Shown here: piece after piece, positions 42,115 to 51,140 of the stretch
Position numbering within the stretch: position 1 is the stretch's first letter
Layout: each line of letters starts with the position of its first letter
NCBI RefSeq assembly: GCF_000023125.1
Contig: NC_013037.1
Coordinates: 3,348,001-3,412,000 of the forward strand
Length of the DNA: 64,000 nucleotides
Direction: 5' to 3'
From: Dyadobacter fermentans DSM 18053
Lineage (GTDB): Bacteria > Bacteroidota > Bacteroidia > Cytophagales > Spirosomataceae
Made by a program: the position numbers and the translations under genes
The notes under the pieces: generated by a model
What the model saw: only the letters and a program-made list of their open reading frames with translations
Database searches by the model: none
Told to the model about the DNA's origin: nothing

Positions 42115-43152
42115 ATGAAACGTTGTGACTTAAAACTATACCGTGGCTACGCCAATAAAAAGGAACTTGTCGTGTTTGGCCATGTGGTGAAAAAATACCC
42201 CTCCGGTGACCGGAAATATACCAGACGCGGGTTTCGCTATGCAAAGACCATCATCGAGCTATTCTCAATTAAAACCATTCCGTTTTTGAAGATTACGCTG
42301 CACCTGGGCGACCAAACCTTCGAAACAACCGCAGAAACCGATGGTTACTTTCGTTTTCAGGTCCCGCTCGCGGCCGATATGCCGAGCGGATGGCATACCT
42401 ACCGTGTAACAGTAGACGACGAACATCACGGCAAAAAGTACCATGCCGAAAGCTCCGAAGAGTTTTTTCTGCCCTACAAAAGCTCCTACGGCGTCATTTC
42501 GGATATCGACGATACATTTCTGATTTCGCATAGCCGTCGTTCGTTCAGGAAGTTATTTGTGTTGTTATCCAAAAACGTGCAGGCGCGCAAGCCTTTCGAT
42601 GACGTGGTGAAGCACTATCAGCTGCTTTCGTTCGCCAGCCGCACGCACCCGCACAAGGACAGCAACATTTTCTTCTACGTGTCGAGCAGCGAATGGAACC
42701 TCTATGACATGATCGTCCGATTTGCCGAACTGAACGGGCTGCCGAAGGCTGTTTTGAAACTCAAAAAAATCAAGTCGGGCCTTGATGATTTCGTGATGAC
42801 CGGGAGCGGATCGCACGAGCATAAGTTGCGGAAAATCCACAATATCATCAATTTCTATCCCGAATTGCAGTTTATTTTACTCGGCGACGATTCTCAGAAA
42901 GACCCGGAAATTTACGAGGAAATCTGCCGGACGTTCCCCCAGAGCATCCGTGCCGTGTACATGCGCCAGACGCGCCGGCGGAGCAAGCCGCACGCGACCG
43001 CATTGCTCAAAAACATCCAGGACCTGGGCATCGACACCTGCTATTTCGCGCATAGCAACAAGGCGATCATCCATTCGCTCGACACCGGCATCGTGTTCCA
43101 GACGCCAGCCGAACCGGAGGTGAAGGAAATTGTGGGCAAAGCGATTTCATGA
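42115..43152 (+). CDS. App1-family phosphatidate phosphatase (DUF2183)
   Basis: A 345-residue protein with the HAD-like DxDxT motif D130-I-D132-D-T134 (GVISDIDDTFLISHS), the signature of DUF2183/App1 phosphatidate phosphatases. Later motifs are FFYVSSSEWNLYDM, KLRKIHNIINFYP and ILLGDDSQKDPEIY, which complete the catalytic site. The N-terminal ~115 residues form a beta-rich domain (ITLHLGDQTFETTAETDGYF). No signal peptide or membrane helix is visible. The expected reaction is phosphatidate to diacylglycerol, the reverse direction of the divergent kinase's chemistry. Substrate identity is inferred from yeast App1. Confidence 0.88.
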   Translation: MKRCDLKLYRGYANKKELVVFGHVVKKYPSGDRKYTRRGFRYAKTIIELFSIKTIPFLKITLHLGDQTFETTAETDGYFRFQVPLAADMPSGWHTYRVTVDDEHHGKKYHAESSEEFFLPYKSSYGVISDIDDTFLISHSRRSFRKLFVLLSKNVQARKPFDDVVKHYQLLSFASRTHPHKDSNIFFYVSSSEWNLYDMIVRFAELNGLPKAVLKLKKIKSGLDDFVMTGSGSHEHKLRKIHNIINFYPELQFILLGDDSQKDPEIYEEICRTFPQSIRAVYMRQTRRRSKPHATALLKNIQDLGIDTCYFAHSNKAIIHSLDTGIVFQTPAEPEVKEIVGKAIS

Positions 43153-43258
43153 CCTTTCCTGCGGTGCGGCTGGTTGCTCCAACGGCTCACCGACCGCAGC
43201 AGTTTGGGCAAATAACCGCACTTTCGTAACTTGACCGTCCCCATTATTTGGAATAACC

Positions 43259-43945
43259 ATGAAAAAAATCCTTATCGTTGAGGATGACCGCCGTATTGCC
43301 CAGAACATTTTCCGCGGGCTGGCCGCCGAAAATTTTGAAGCCGAAATCGCCTACGACGGCATTACCGGCAAGCAAATGGCCCTGGAAAAAAAATTCGACC
43401 TGGTACTGCTGGACGTGAACCTACCCGGCATGAAAGGCTACGACGTGTGCCAGCAACTCAGGGTCTACAAACCGTCGCTGCCGATCATAATGCTTACAGC
43501 ATTCGGGGAAATTGAGGACAAAGTGGAAGGATTGAACAGCGGCGCCGACGATTACATTGTTAAGCCATTCGATTTCAGGGAATTGCTGGCCAGAATCTAT
43601 GCCGCATTGCGGGTTTCTGACCTAATGCACCCCGAAACTTCCGATAAAATCCTCCGCATTGCCGATCTCGAAATGAACCTCGGAACCAAACAGGTGCGCC
43701 GGGCCGGCCAGGTGATCGACCTCACGGCCAAGGAATTTGCATTGCTGGAATACTTCCTGCTCCACCGCGGGCGCGTGGTTTCCAAAATGGACCTCGCAGA
43801 GCACGTGTGGCACCTCAATTTCGACCCAGGCACCAATGTAGTGGAGGTGTATATCAATTATTTACGTAAAAAAGTGGATAAAGACTTCCCTACGAAGCTC
43901 ATCCACACCCGGCCGGGCATGGGTTACATTATGAAAGAAGAATAG
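43259..43945 (+). CDS. OmpR-family response regulator (CzcR/CusR-like)
   Basis: A 228-residue two-domain regulator. The receiver (1-120) has the acidic pocket EDD (8-10), phosphoryl Asp 52 (LLDVNLPG) and Lys 102 (IVKPFDF). The C-terminal winged helix (about 130-228) ends with HTRPGMGYIMKEE, the OmpR-type wing. Its kinase gene begins 7 bp after the stop, and a heavy-metal RND operon follows, so it likely activates that operon when metal is sensed (inference by analogy with CzcRS and CusRS). Confidence 0.93.
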   Translation: MKKILIVEDDRRIAQNIFRGLAAENFEAEIAYDGITGKQMALEKKFDLVLLDVNLPGMKGYDVCQQLRVYKPSLPIIMLTAFGEIEDKVEGLNSGADDYIVKPFDFRELLARIYAALRVSDLMHPETSDKILRIADLEMNLGTKQVRRAGQVIDLTAKEFALLEYFLLHRGRVVSKMDLAEHVWHLNFDPGTNVVEVYINYLRKKVDKDFPTKLIHTRPGMGYIMKEE

Positions 43946-43952
43946 GCTGCAC

Positions 43953-45320
43953 ATGAAGATCAAAGACCGTATCGCCCTCCAATTTACGCTGCTGGTAGCG
44001 GGGGTGCTGCTGGTATTTTCCATTGCGATTTACAGCGTTTCGGAGCATTACCGCCAGGAGGAATTTTACGACCGCCTCCGCGGCCGAGCCCGCACGACCT
44101 GCCGGCTGCTCGTGAAGGTGAAGGGGATCGATAAGGATTTGCTCAAAGCGATCGACCAGAACACGCTGTCGGAAATGCTTGATGAAAAGGTGCTGATTTT
44201 CGATTCGCGGAACGAGCTGATCTATTCCAGCGTCGACGACAAGCTGCTCACTTACCACGCATCGCTGCTGAATGAGGTACGCCAGAAGCAATACATGGAG
44301 TTTCACCAGGGCGAGAACGAGGTGATCGGGCTGCTGTACCAGGAAGGGGACGATCCGCTGGTGGTACTGGCCTCAGCCTATGATACTTTCGGGCACAGCA
44401 AGTTGCAGAATTTGCGCAGTACATTGGGCTGGGGATTGCTGGCGGGAATGGCGGTTACCGTCGGGCTGGGTATTTATTTTGCAGGAAATGCCTTGAAACC
44501 CATTAGCCGCATCAACGCGCAGGTATCGCTGATTACGGCCCAAAACTTGTCGCAGAAACTGGATGAAGGCAACCGGAAAGATGAAATTGCACAGCTAGCC
44601 ATCAATTTTAATACCGTACTCTACCGGCTCAACAAGGCATTTGAACAACAAAAAAGCTTTGTTTCCCACGCTTCCCACGAGCTCCGGACGCCCCTTGCAG
44701 CACTGAAATCGGAAATCCAGCTCGGCCAGCGGTTCAATAAGAATAACCCGGAGATCGAAGAGGTGTTCGCCAACCTGTTTTCGGATACCGAACGGCTTAT
44801 CAGCATTACCAATAACCTGCTCTTCCTGGCGCGCTCGTATGAGAATATCGGCAGCATGAAGATGTCGCAGATACACATCGAGGACCTGGTTTTTCTTGCC
44901 AAAGAAGAACTGCTCTCCTCCCACCCCGATTACAACGTCGTGATCGACTATGAGACGATCCCCGAAAACGAGAACGAAACTGTCGTGGAAGGCAATGAGG
45001 AGCTGCTCAAAAGGGTGTTTTCCAATCTGCTGGATAATGCGTGCAAATATTCGTCCGACCATCGTGCGCACATTCTCATTTCATCGGACGATCGGGAATG
45101 CGTTGTAAAAGTCCGCGACCAGGGCATAGGCATCAGTAAAGATGATCTGCCGCACATTTTCAACCCGTTTTTCCGGTCTTCGAACGCCACCGAGCTGCCC
45201 GGGTTCGGGATCGGGCTTTCCATTTGCCAGCGCATTACGGAGCTGCACCACGGGAGCATTTCCGTGCAGAGCGAAATCGGCCGGGGAAGTGAATTCCGCG
45301 TGGTCCTGAACCACGTTTGA
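43953..45320 (+). CDS. Sensor histidine kinase (CzcS/CusS-like)
   Basis: A 455-residue membrane kinase. A first TM (about 8-28) is followed by a ~125-residue periplasmic sensor, a second TM (about 155-178), then HAMP (about 180-235). HisKA carries the phospho-His 242 (VSHASHELRTPLAAL), and HATPase shows the N box around Asn 362 (NLLDNACKYS), DQGIGIS and GFGIGLSIC. The periplasmic domain has no obvious metal-binding cysteines or histidine cluster. It is cotranscribed with the response regulator upstream. Confidence 0.93.
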   Translation: MKIKDRIALQFTLLVAGVLLVFSIAIYSVSEHYRQEEFYDRLRGRARTTCRLLVKVKGIDKDLLKAIDQNTLSEMLDEKVLIFDSRNELIYSSVDDKLLTYHASLLNEVRQKQYMEFHQGENEVIGLLYQEGDDPLVVLASAYDTFGHSKLQNLRSTLGWGLLAGMAVTVGLGIYFAGNALKPISRINAQVSLITAQNLSQKLDEGNRKDEIAQLAINFNTVLYRLNKAFEQQKSFVSHASHELRTPLAALKSEIQLGQRFNKNNPEIEEVFANLFSDTERLISITNNLLFLARSYENIGSMKMSQIHIEDLVFLAKEELLSSHPDYNVVIDYETIPENENETVVEGNEELLKRVFSNLLDNACKYSSDHRAHILISSDDRECVVKVRDQGIGISKDDLPHIFNPFFRSSNATELPGFGIGLSICQRITELHHGSISVQSEIGRGSEFRVVLNHV

Positions 45321-45344
45321 GGCATCGGTTAGCCGCCTCTTGCT

Positions 45345-45371
45345 AGCCCGCCGGGCTTTCTAATTTTTTTC
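45345..45371 (+). terminator. Weak terminator or attenuator between the two-component and efflux genes
   Basis: AGCCC (45345-45349) pairs with GGGCT (45353-45357) around GCC, followed by TTTCTAATTTTTTT. The stem is short, so read-through into the efflux genes is likely. Confidence 0.4.
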
Positions 45372-45436
45372 TAAGCTTTTTTTAAGGCTGGTGTAATACC
45401 GGTGTCGGAATATCGCATCATTCTAACACGGAAATT

Positions 45437-46684
45437 ATGCGAACCTACTTCACCGGGCTCTTCGTTTTGCTAGCCACGGCCCTACACGCACAGGACACGC
45501 TGCGCCTTTCGATACGGCAGGCCGACAGTCTTTTTTTACAACACAACCTCGAAATCCTGGCAGAAAAATACCAGATCGACATTGCGAAGTCGATCGAGGT
45601 CCAGGATAAGCTTTGGAACAACCCCACTTTCGGCGTCGAGATCAGCGCCTACAATCCGTCCCGCGGGGCATTCGATGTCGGCAGGAATGGGCAAAAAGCT
45701 TTCACGATCCAGCAGCTGATCACCCGCGCGGGCAAACGTAACAAGCAGGTAGCGCTCGACGTCGAATCGACGCGTAGGAGCGAGTATCAGTTCTACAACC
45801 TGATCCGCACCTTGAAATTCGAACTGCGGCAGATCTTTTTCGAGTCATATTACCTCGAACAGACCATCGCATTGTATGATAACCAGATCGCGACGCTCAC
45901 CACGACCGTCAGTGCATTCGACAGGGAATACAATCGCAAGAATATATCGCTCAAAGAGGTTGTGCGGCTGAAAGCGCTGCTATTCGAGCTCACCAATGAG
46001 CGCGCTAATATCCTTTTCGAATTACAGGAAAACCAGCGCGACCTCCGCACGCTGCTGAGCACCGAGCAGCCCGTGCAATCGATCGTTGACAGCACCGAAA
46101 TCCAGCGCTACCATCTCGACCGCTACAACATCGCCGCGCTGAAAGAAAAAGCACTGCAAAGCCGGGCCGACCTGAAAGTGGCGCAATCGGAGACGAAGCA
46201 GGCGGAATTAAACTACACCCTGCAAAAAGCCCTGGCAGTACCCGATATCCAGGTAGGCGCCGTGTACGATCAGGCTAGCAACTACCAAAACAACTACTTC
46301 GGCGTAAATGCGACCATCGACCTGCCGTTCTTCAACCGGAACCAGGGCAACATCCGCGCCGCCAAAAGCAGCATCAGTTACCATAGAACGGCCGAAAATG
46401 CCAAGCTGAATGCGGTAAATAACGAGGTCGACGCGGCGGTGCAGAAGGTTGGCATTGCCGATAAAGCCTTCCAGAGCGTCGAAAGCCAGTTTACCGACCA
46501 GTTTCAGCTGCTTAGCAAAGGCATTTACGACAATTTCCAGAAACGGAACATCACGCTGCTCGAATTCATCGACTTCATCGAGACTTACAACGAGAGTATC
46601 AAGGAGTATAACCGCCTCCAAGCCGACCGCATTAAGGTGTACGAGGAGCTGAATTACGTCGTCGGCGAAGAACTATTCAATTAA
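45437..46684 (+). CDS. TolC-family outer-membrane efflux protein (CzcC-like)
   Basis: A 415-residue TolC/CzcC-type outer-membrane factor with a signal peptide (about 1-18, ATALHAQ). Repeated coiled-coil segments show two structural repeats (EILAEKYQIDIAKSIEVQDK and DLKVAQSETKQAELNYTLQK). The strand region NPTFGVEISAYNPS and its second copy IQVGAVYDQASNYQNNYFG mark the barrel strands. It forms the exit duct of the tripartite pump whose adaptor and RND subunits follow. The assignment to the metal-efflux branch is from context and the general length. Confidence 0.9.
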   Translation: MRTYFTGLFVLLATALHAQDTLRLSIRQADSLFLQHNLEILAEKYQIDIAKSIEVQDKLWNNPTFGVEISAYNPSRGAFDVGRNGQKAFTIQQLITRAGKRNKQVALDVESTRRSEYQFYNLIRTLKFELRQIFFESYYLEQTIALYDNQIATLTTTVSAFDREYNRKNISLKEVVRLKALLFELTNERANILFELQENQRDLRTLLSTEQPVQSIVDSTEIQRYHLDRYNIAALKEKALQSRADLKVAQSETKQAELNYTLQKALAVPDIQVGAVYDQASNYQNNYFGVNATIDLPFFNRNQGNIRAAKSSISYHRTAENAKLNAVNNEVDAAVQKVGIADKAFQSVESQFTDQFQLLSKGIYDNFQKRNITLLEFIDFIETYNESIKEYNRLQADRIKVYEELNYVVGEELFN

Positions 46685-46734
46685 ACCAAACTGAACACAA
46701 CTTATTCACGGCTAAGCCATTAATGCATTTCCCA

Positions 46735-47823
46735 ATGAAAAATACAATGTATGTCGTAACGCTGGTTGCTATGGGCGTGTGGCTGGCATCTTGCGGAACC
46801 AAAAAGATTGAAAACGAGGAATCGAAGGCATTTATGCTTTCGGATACGATGATGAGCCGCATTAAAATCGACACGGTACGGACCGAGCCGGTGCGGAATG
46901 AACTGACGCTCGTCGGCAAAGTGGTGCCGGACGAAAACCAGGTCATTAAAGTGTACCCGCTCGTGGGCGGCAATGTGGAAGAAGTGGATGTGGAACTGGG
47001 CGATAATGTGCGGAAAGGGCAGAAACTCGCCACGATCCGTTCCGGCGAGGTGGCCGATTTTGAGCGGCAAATGATCCAGGCGCAGTCCGATCTCCTGATT
47101 GCCCGAAAAAACCTGTCGTCGACCGAGGATTTGTTCGAAAGCAAGCTCGTACCCGAGCGCGATGTGATTTCGGCGCGGCAGATTGTGGATAAAGCGCAAG
47201 CCGAGCTGAACCGCGTGAAGGAAGTGTTTTCCATTTATGGTTTGGGCAAATCCACCAATTACACGGTGAAATCGCCCATTAACGGCTTCATCATCGACAA
47301 AAACGTGAACCGCGGCATGCAGCTGCGCTCCGACAACTCCGAAAGCCTTTTCACGGTCGGCCAGATCGCCGACGTATGGGTAATGGCCAATGTGAACGAA
47401 AGCGACATCCCGCGCATCAAGCTCGGCATGCAGGCGGAAGTGCGCACGATCAGCTTTTCGGACGAAGTTTTCAAAGGCAAGGTCGATAAAATCTACAACG
47501 TCCTCGACCCGGACACAAAGGCAATGAAAATCCGCATTCAATTGCAGAATGTAGGTTTCAAACTCAAACCCGAAATGCACGCGACGGTGACGCTTAATTT
47601 CGAGGAAGGCGAGCAAATGCAAGCTATCCCGTCCCAATCCGTTATTTTCGACCGCAGCAAGAACTGGGTAATGGTATACCACAGCCGCTCCAAAATCGAA
47701 ACCCGCCCGGTTGAAGTCTATCGCTCCCTCGCGAACACCACCTACATACGCGAAGGCCTCAAACCCGGAGAAGCGATCATTTCCAAAAACCAGCTACTCG
47801 TTTATGACGCGCTGAATGATTAA
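46735..47823 (+). CDS. RND efflux adaptor lipoprotein (CzcB-like)
   Basis: A 362-residue membrane-fusion protein. The ATG at 46735 gives a lipoprotein signal (MYVVTLVAMGVWLASC, Cys 20); an ATG 4 codons upstream (46723) is equally possible. A barrel-sandwich domain (VYPLVGGNVEEVDVELGDNV), an alpha-helical hairpin (ERDVISARQIVDKAQAELNR) and the second half of the lipoyl domain (YTVKSPINGFIIDKNVNRG) follow in order. It bridges the CzcC-like duct and the CzcA-like pump. No N-terminal Met or His cluster of the CusB type is seen, which agrees with Zn/Co/Cd rather than Cu/Ag. Confidence 0.92.
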   Translation: MKNTMYVVTLVAMGVWLASCGTKKIENEESKAFMLSDTMMSRIKIDTVRTEPVRNELTLVGKVVPDENQVIKVYPLVGGNVEEVDVELGDNVRKGQKLATIRSGEVADFERQMIQAQSDLLIARKNLSSTEDLFESKLVPERDVISARQIVDKAQAELNRVKEVFSIYGLGKSTNYTVKSPINGFIIDKNVNRGMQLRSDNSESLFTVGQIADVWVMANVNESDIPRIKLGMQAEVRTISFSDEVFKGKVDKIYNVLDPDTKAMKIRIQLQNVGFKLKPEMHATVTLNFEEGEQMQAIPSQSVIFDRSKNWVMVYHSRSKIETRPVEVYRSLANTTYIREGLKPGEAIISKNQLLVYDALND

Positions 47824-48016
47824 TGTTGAATGATTGAATGATTGAATGACCGAATAGGGCAATCTGCTCGCCCACAAACACGCATTCGCAAATTCCCCGT
47901 TCCAAAGCGGCACATTAACGCAATCATTCAATCATTCCCCGTTCCGCGGCGGCTCATTCAATCATTCCCCGTTCCACGGCGGCTCATTCAATCATTCAAT
48001 CATTCAATCATTCAGT
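47824..48016. repeat. Inverted and tandem ATTCAATC repeats between efflux adaptor and pump genes
   Basis: The left arm TTGAATGA(TTGAATGA)2 (47826-47849) is the exact reverse complement of 47984-48007, giving 24-bp inverted arms 134 nt apart. Inside are two 30-bp direct units (47934-47963, 47964-47993), identical but for one base, each ATTCCCCGTTCC + GCGG/ACGG-type core + CATTCAATC. A diverged 34-bp copy lies at 47892-47925. The array runs to within ~20 bp of the pump start codon. The short unit is the one seen at 31.8 kb. Confidence 0.85.
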
Positions 48017-48032
48017 CATTAATCATTGACCA

Positions 48033-51000
48033 ATGAACAAATTCATCCGAGGCATCGTGGGCTTTTCGCTCAAGAACCGGTTCTTCATCTTCTTCATGAC
48101 AGGCCTGCTGATCGTTTCGGGGGTTGTCAGCTACCAGCATACGCCGCTGGAAGCGTTTCCCGACGTGACCAACACGCAGATCATCATCGTTACGCAATGG
48201 AACGGACGCAGTGCGGAGGAAATCGAGCGGTTTGTGACCGTGCCGATCGAAGTCGCGATGAACTCCGTGCAGCAAAAAACCAATGTGCGGAGCACGACCA
48301 TGTTCGGGCTGAGCATTGTGAAAATCATTTTCGATGATAATGTCGAGGACTTTTTCGCGCGGCAGCAGGTCAACAACCAGCTTCGCACGGTATCGCTGCC
48401 CGACGGCGTGGAGCCGGACGTGCAGCCGCCCTACGGCCCTACGGGTGAAATTTTCAGGTTCACATTGCAAAGCAAGGACCGCGACAGCCGCGAGCTGCTC
48501 ACCTTGCACAAATGGGTGATCGACCGCCAGTTGCGCAGCGTACCGGGTGTAGCCGACGTGGTGGCGTTCGGCGGCCGCGATAAGATTTACGAGGTGCAGG
48601 TGAACCCTACCAAGCTCGTGAAATACAACATTACTCCGCTGGAAGTGTACCAGGCTGTTACCAAAAGCAATATCAATGTCGGCGGCGATGTGATCGAAAA
48701 GAACGGTCAGGCATATGTGGTGCGCGGGATCGGGCTTTTGAACTCCATCCCTGACATTCAAAACATTATCGTCGAATATGTAAAGGATTACCCCGTGCTC
48801 GTAAAAGATGTGGCCGATGTGAAAGAATCCGATATGCCGCGTGTGGGACAAGTGGGGCTGGATGGGAATGATGACGTCGTGGAGGGCATTGTCGTACAAC
48901 GAAAAGGCGAAAACCCGAGCGAGGTGCTGGCGCGTGTGAAGGATAAAATTGAAGAGCTGAACACGAAAATCCTGCCGCCGGATGTAAAAATGGTCACGTT
49001 CTACGACCGTGATAACCTTATCGAATTCTGCGCGCATACCGTAAAGCATAACCTCGTCGAAGGCATTGTGCTGGTGACCGTGATCGTGTTCCTGTTCATG
49101 GCCGACTGGCGCACGACAGTGATCGTGTCCATCATCATCCCGCTCGCATTGCTTTTCGCATTCATGTGCCTGAAATTGATGGGCATGTCGGCCAACCTCC
49201 TCTCCATGGGCGCGATCGACTTCGGGATCATCATCGACGGTGCGGTGGTGATGGTGGAAGGCATTTTCGTGGCGCTCGACCATCTCGCGCACAAAAATGG
49301 GATGGACCGCTACAACAAACTCTCGAAACTGGGCCTCATCAAGCGCACCGGCGGTGAGCTCGGCAAAGCGATCTTCTTCTCCAAACTCATCATTATCACC
49401 GCGCTGATCCCCATTTTCAGTTTCCAGAAAGTGGAAGGCAAAATGTTTACGCCGCTTGCTTACACGCTCGGTTTCGCGTTGCTTGGTGCGCTGCTGTACA
49501 CCCTCACACTGGTGCCTGTGCTTTGCTCTATTTTGTTGAAAAAGAATGTGCGCGAGAAGAGCAACCCGGTGGTTCGCTTCTTTGATAAAACTGTGGTCAG
49601 GGGATTTGAATGGTGCTATGCACGTAAAAAACTGAGCGTGGTGCTCGCAACTGCATTCTTGGGGATTACCCTGTTTTCCGCCAAATTCCTGGGCACCGAG
49701 TTCCTGCCAACGCTCAACGAAGGCGCATTGTGGGTGGAAGCCAAAATGCCGATGAGCAGCTCCCTGGCCGAAACGGTGAAGATGGTAACCACCCTTCGAG
49801 CCAAACTCAACGAATTCCCGGAAGTGAATGGGGTGTTATCTCAAACCGGCCGTTCCAACGACGGCACAGATCCGTCCGGCTTCTATTATGTGCAAATGCA
49901 GGTAAACCTGAAACCGAAGGCGGAATGGAAGCGCAAGATCAGCCAGGACGAGCTGATCGAGGAAATGGATGCGAAACTGAAACAATTCCAGGGCATCAAC
50001 TACAATTATTCACAGCCGATCATCGACAATGTGGCCGAGGCTGTGGCAGGTATGAATGCCAGTAATGCAGTGAAAATCTACGGCGATGACCTCGAAACCC
50101 TGAATGCCAAGGCCAATGAGGTACTCGAAAAAATCCAGAACGTGCCTGGTATCAAGGATGTGGGCATCCTGCGCAACATCGGCCAGCCAGAAATCAGTGT
50201 GATCCTCCACGACCATAAAATGGCGCAATACGGCGTAAGCATTGCCGATGCCCAGGCCGTGATCGAAATGGCGATCGGCGGTAAAACTGCCTCTATTTTG
50301 TACGAAGGAGAGCGGAAATTCGATATCCGGCTACGTTATGAGGAACAATACCGCCGCACCGTCGATGACATTCAGCAACTGATGGTGCCTACCCTCACGG
50401 GCGGTAAAATCCCGCTGAAAGAAATCTCCTCCATCCGCACGGTTACCGGGCCGGCATTCGTGTACCGCGACAATAACAAGCGCTTCATCGGGGTGAAATT
50501 TTCCGTCCGCGAGCGCGACCTCGGCAGTACCATCGCCGAAGCGCAATCGAAGGTGAAACCGCTGCTTGCGTCGTTACCGAAAGGCTATTCGGTGAGCTGG
50601 TCGGGTGAGTTTGAAAACCAGGTGCGGGCTACGGCGCGTTTGGGCCAGGTGGTGCCGATCAGCCTCGTAGGCATATTCATCCTGCTATTCATCATGTTCA
50701 GCAATGCGAAGGATGCCGGGCTGGTGCTCATCAATGTGCCGTTTGCATTGATCGGCGGAATACTCGCGCTGCACATCACGCATATGAACTTCGGTATTTC
50801 GGCCGGCGTCGGTTTTATAGCCCTTTTCGGCCTCTGCGTTCAGAATGGGGTGATATTGATTTCAGTATTCAACAAAAACCTGGCTGCAAGAATGACACTC
50901 GACGAGGCGATACGGGAAGGTGTGAAGTCACGGATCAGGCCGGTGATCATGACGGCACTGATGGCGGCCATCGGGCTGCTGCCGGCGGCTATTTCCACCG

Positions 51001-51128
51001 GCATCGGCTCCGAAACTCAGAAACCGCTGGCGATCGTCGTGATCGGCGGGCTCATCACCGCAACCGTGCTTACGCTGCTGGTATTCCCGATCATTTACGG
51101 GTTTTTCAACCGGAAAATCCGGGCGTGA
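48033..51128 (+). CDS. czcA: Heavy-metal RND efflux pump (CzcA-like)
   Basis: A 1031-residue HME-RND pump with twelve TM helices and two large periplasmic domains. The TM4 motif is AIDFGIIIDGAVVMVEG with Asp 396 and Asp 402, the arrangement of CzcA/CnrA-type Zn/Co/Cd/Ni pumps; CusA-type Cu/Ag pumps carry a different sequence there. The N-terminus (FPDVTNTQIIIVTQWNGRSA) and FLGTEFLPTLNEGALWVE are also CzcA-like. The pump is driven by protons and exports metal across the envelope with the upstream adaptor and duct. The precise metal is inferred from the TM4 motif. The start follows the ATTCAATC repeat. Confidence 0.94.
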   Translation: MNKFIRGIVGFSLKNRFFIFFMTGLLIVSGVVSYQHTPLEAFPDVTNTQIIIVTQWNGRSAEEIERFVTVPIEVAMNSVQQKTNVRSTTMFGLSIVKIIFDDNVEDFFARQQVNNQLRTVSLPDGVEPDVQPPYGPTGEIFRFTLQSKDRDSRELLTLHKWVIDRQLRSVPGVADVVAFGGRDKIYEVQVNPTKLVKYNITPLEVYQAVTKSNINVGGDVIEKNGQAYVVRGIGLLNSIPDIQNIIVEYVKDYPVLVKDVADVKESDMPRVGQVGLDGNDDVVEGIVVQRKGENPSEVLARVKDKIEELNTKILPPDVKMVTFYDRDNLIEFCAHTVKHNLVEGIVLVTVIVFLFMADWRTTVIVSIIIPLALLFAFMCLKLMGMSANLLSMGAIDFGIIIDGAVVMVEGIFVALDHLAHKNGMDRYNKLSKLGLIKRTGGELGKAIFFSKLIIITALIPIFSFQKVEGKMFTPLAYTLGFALLGALLYTLTLVPVLCSILLKKNVREKSNPVVRFFDKTVVRGFEWCYARKKLSVVLATAFLGITLFSAKFLGTEFLPTLNEGALWVEAKMPMSSSLAETVKMVTTLRAKLNEFPEVNGVLSQTGRSNDGTDPSGFYYVQMQVNLKPKAEWKRKISQDELIEEMDAKLKQFQGINYNYSQPIIDNVAEAVAGMNASNAVKIYGDDLETLNAKANEVLEKIQNVPGIKDVGILRNIGQPEISVILHDHKMAQYGVSIADAQAVIEMAIGGKTASILYEGERKFDIRLRYEEQYRRTVDDIQQLMVPTLTGGKIPLKEISSIRTVTGPAFVYRDNNKRFIGVKFSVRERDLGSTIAEAQSKVKPLLASLPKGYSVSWSGEFENQVRATARLGQVVPISLVGIFILLFIMFSNAKDAGLVLINVPFALIGGILALHITHMNFGISAGVGFIALFGLCVQNGVILISVFNKNLAARMTLDEAIREGVKSRIRPVIMTALMAAIGLLPAAISTGIGSETQKPLAIVVIGGLITATVLTLLVFPIIYGFFNRKIRA

Positions 51129-51140
51129 GCCCGGTAGCGG

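Noticed and set aside
47892..47993. 30-bp repeats between efflux genes taken as a CRISPR array.
   Set aside because: The units are contiguous with no unique spacers, and there are no cas genes.
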